A DNA stretch of 64,000 nucleotides from Roseivivax halodurans JCM 10272 (lineage in GTDB: Bacteria; Pseudomonadota; Alphaproteobacteria; Rhodobacterales; Rhodobacteraceae), in NCBI RefSeq assembly GCF_000521785.1, contig NZ_JALZ01000001.1, positions 124,001 to 188,000 on the forward strand, read 5' to 3'. The position numbers and the translations under genes are program-made. The notes under the pieces were generated by a model that saw nothing but the letters and a program-made list of their open reading frames with translations, was not told the origin of the DNA and did no database searches. Of this stretch, positions 62,419 through 64,000 are shown one piece after another. The stretch's first letter is position 1. Each line of letters opens with the position of its first letter.

Positions 62419-63861
62419 ATGGACACACTGTTCTTCGGCCTGGATGCGGTGACGCTGGCGCGAATCCAGTTCGGCTTTACGGTCGCGTTCCACTTCATCT
62501 TTCCGGCCTTCACCATCGGGCTCGCGAGCTTCCTCGCGGTGCTGAACGGCTGGTACCTCTGGTCGAAGGACGAGGCCTATCTCAACCTCTTCAACTACTG
62601 GGTGAAGATCTTTGCGATCACCTTCGCCATGGGGGTCGTGTCGGGAATCGTCATGTCCTACCAGTTCGGCACCAACTGGTCGGTCTTCTCGGACAAGACC
62701 GGGCCGGTGCTCGGGCCGCTCATGGCCTACGAGGTGCTGACGGCCTTCTTCCTCGAGGCGGGCTTCCTCGGGATCATGCTCTTCGGGCGGAACAAGGTCG
62801 GGCCGGGGCTGCACATGACGGCGACGGCAATGGTGGCGGTCGGCACCGCGATCTCGGCCACGTGGATCCTGTCGGTCAATTCCTGGATGCACACGCCCGC
62901 GGGCTACGCGATCAACGACGTGGGGCAGTTCGTGCCGGAGAACTGGCTCGAGGTGATCTTCAACCCGTCGTTCCCCTACCGGCTCGCCCACACGCTGACC
63001 GCGGCGTATCTGACGACGGCCTTCATCGTCGGCGGCGTCGGCGCCTGGCACCTGCTCTCGGGACGCGGGCATCACCGCGGCGTGCGCAAGATGTTCTCCA
63101 TGGCGATGTGGATGGCCGCGCTGGTCGCGCCGCTGCAGGTGGTGATCGGCCACGAGCACGGGCTCAACACCTACGAGTACCAGCCGACCAAGGTGCTGGC
63201 GATGGAGGGGCATTTCGAGAGCTACGACAACGGCGTGCCGCTCATCCTCTTCGGGATCCCGGACCAGGAGGCGGGCGAGATGCGCTACGAGCTGTCGATC
63301 CCGAAGATCGGCGGCCCGATCCTGAACAAGGGCTGGAACGCGCAGATGGACGGGCTCGACACGGTGCCGGACGCGGAGGAGCCGCCGGTCGCGATCGTCT
63401 TCTGGTCGTTCCGGATCATGGTGGGGCTCGGCTTCGCGATGGTCGGCATCGGGCTATGGTCGCTCTGGACGCGCTACAAGGGGCGGCTCTACGACGAGGT
63501 CTGGCTGCACCGCGCGGCGCTGGCGATGGGGCCCTCGGGGCTCGTCGCGGTGATCGCGGGCTGGATCACGACCGAGGTCGGACGGCAGCCCTACACGGTC
63601 TACGGCGAGCTTCTGACTGTGAACTCGACCTCGCCGCTCGATGCGAGCGCGGTGGGTGCGTCGCTGATCGCCTTCATCGTCATCTACTTCCTCGTCTTCG
63701 GCGCGGGCGTCGGCTACCTCATCAAGCTGATGCTGAAGACGCCGGAGCGGGCGCCCTACGAGGACGACATCGATTACGGCCCGATCCGCAGCGCGGGTCT
63801 GGTGCCGGGCGTGCAGCAACCGGCGCCGCAGGGTCGGCAATCCGGTCAACCGGCGGAGTGA
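62419..63861 (+). CDS. cydA: Cytochrome bd-type quinol oxidase subunit I (CioA-like)
   Basis: 480-aa haem-binding subunit of a terminal oxidase reducing O2 with quinol. His25 (FHFIFPAFTIG), the GRQPYTVYGELLTV signature and conserved helices are present. The Q-loop is short, as in cyanide-insensitive CioAB enzymes. Start 62419 with GGAG 8 bp upstream; the alternative at 62380 is less likely. cydB follows by 4 bp. Confidence 0.93.
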   Translation: MDTLFFGLDAVTLARIQFGFTVAFHFIFPAFTIGLASFLAVLNGWYLWSKDEAYLNLFNYWVKIFAITFAMGVVSGIVMSYQFGTNWSVFSDKTGPVLGPLMAYEVLTAFFLEAGFLGIMLFGRNKVGPGLHMTATAMVAVGTAISATWILSVNSWMHTPAGYAINDVGQFVPENWLEVIFNPSFPYRLAHTLTAAYLTTAFIVGGVGAWHLLSGRGHHRGVRKMFSMAMWMAALVAPLQVVIGHEHGLNTYEYQPTKVLAMEGHFESYDNGVPLILFGIPDQEAGEMRYELSIPKIGGPILNKGWNAQMDGLDTVPDAEEPPVAIVFWSFRIMVGLGFAMVGIGLWSLWTRYKGRLYDEVWLHRAALAMGPSGLVAVIAGWITTEVGRQPYTVYGELLTVNSTSPLDASAVGASLIAFIVIYFLVFGAGVGYLIKLMLKTPERAPYEDDIDYGPIRSAGLVPGVQQPAPQGRQSGQPAE

Positions 63862-63865
63862 GGAC

Positions 63866-64000
63866 ATGGACGGACTTGGACTTTCGATCGACCTGACGGT
63901 CGCCTGGGCGCTGCTGCTCGCCTTCGCCGTCTATGTCTACGTGGTGCTCGACGGGTTCGACCTCGGCATCGGCATCCTCTACCCGTTCTTCCGCAGCAAG
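63866..64000 (+). CDS. cydB: Cytochrome bd-type quinol oxidase subunit II, 5' part
   Basis: First 45 codons only; the frame is open to the right edge. MDGLGLSIDLTVAWALLLAF and YVVLDGFDLGIGILYPFF are the CydB N-terminal helix and the conserved DGFDLG. Starts 4 bp after the cydA stop, so co-transcribed. Confidence 0.92.
   Translation, partial: MDGLGLSIDLTVAWALLLAFAVYVYVVLDGFDLGIGILYPFFRSK

Noticed and set aside
1-64000. CRISPR arrays, insertion sequences, prophage genes, rRNA genes
   Set aside because: No regularly spaced repeats, transposase or integrase signatures, phage structural genes or rRNA sequences were seen.

Overview
The window is about 64% G+C and looks like a chromosomal segment of a marine-type alphaproteobacterium of the Rhodobacterales (Roseobacter/Rhodobacter group). 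Reasons: gene families and gene order typical of that group (tatABC with a DUF815 ATPase, NlpD-like protein, pcm and surE; fused MrpA-MrpB antiporter; edd-eda; an RSP_2648-type PIN protein), an alphaproteobacterial GTTC-N7-GTTC SOS box before recA, two TRAP transporters, and PcaQ/MatR-type control sites. This is inferred from families seen by eye, not from a search. No phage, insertion sequence or CRISPR array was seen.

Layout. 1-4060: end of an SLC13-type permease, recA with SOS box and shared terminator, an IsdG-like haem monooxygenase and a lipase-like hydrolase. 4225-10281: a six-gene Mrp/Mnh Na+(K+)/H+ antiporter operon. 10330-17944: gamma-glutamyltransferase, then an oxyanion-metal region: a Mop molbindin, an operon with a ModA-like and a FecB/MolA-like binding protein feeding one FecCD-type permease and ATPase, and a divergent TupC-like ATPase plus TupA-like tungstate-binding protein with no TupB permease. 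17987-18316: a tRNA-Thr(UGU) gene split by a 254-nt group I intron, the most striking feature. 18660-23609: hybrid histidine kinase with a periplasmic partner, M48 lipoprotein, GNAT protein.

23737-27267: pcaQ divergent from pcaC-pcaH-pcaG and a BKACE enzyme (protocatechuate ring cleavage and perhaps beta-ketoadipate cleavage). 27470-28666: AlkX/YcaQ-type glycosylase. 28730-35228: malonate module: matR divergent from a TRAP transporter (DctPQM), malonyl-CoA decarboxylase and malonyl-CoA synthetase, with a perfect MatR palindrome between. 35570-39393: BCCT carrier and a periplasmic copper amine oxidase. 39726-43933: TeaABCD-type ectoine TRAP system with its USP subunit and a EutA-like racemase-family protein.

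44051-64000: mostly housekeeping. glnE and a small follower; eda/edd; RlmI-like methyltransferase, PIN protein and an orphan ABC ATPase; a WYL/YafY-type regulator preceded by a repeated CTGACA array; tatABC-DUF815; NlpD-like amidase activator; pcm-surE; an SDR; a small basic protein; a DUF2199 protein translationally coupled to purF; and cytochrome bd oxidase cydA with the start of cydB.

How the parts fit: several operons import small osmolytes or carbon sources (malonate, ectoine, betaine-like compounds, aromatics through protocatechuate) and hand them to catabolic enzymes encoded alongside; the Mrp antiporter and ectoine/BCCT carriers suit a saline habitat. Both TRAP operons carry a strong stem-loop right after the binding-protein gene, which probably sets binding protein in excess over membrane subunits.
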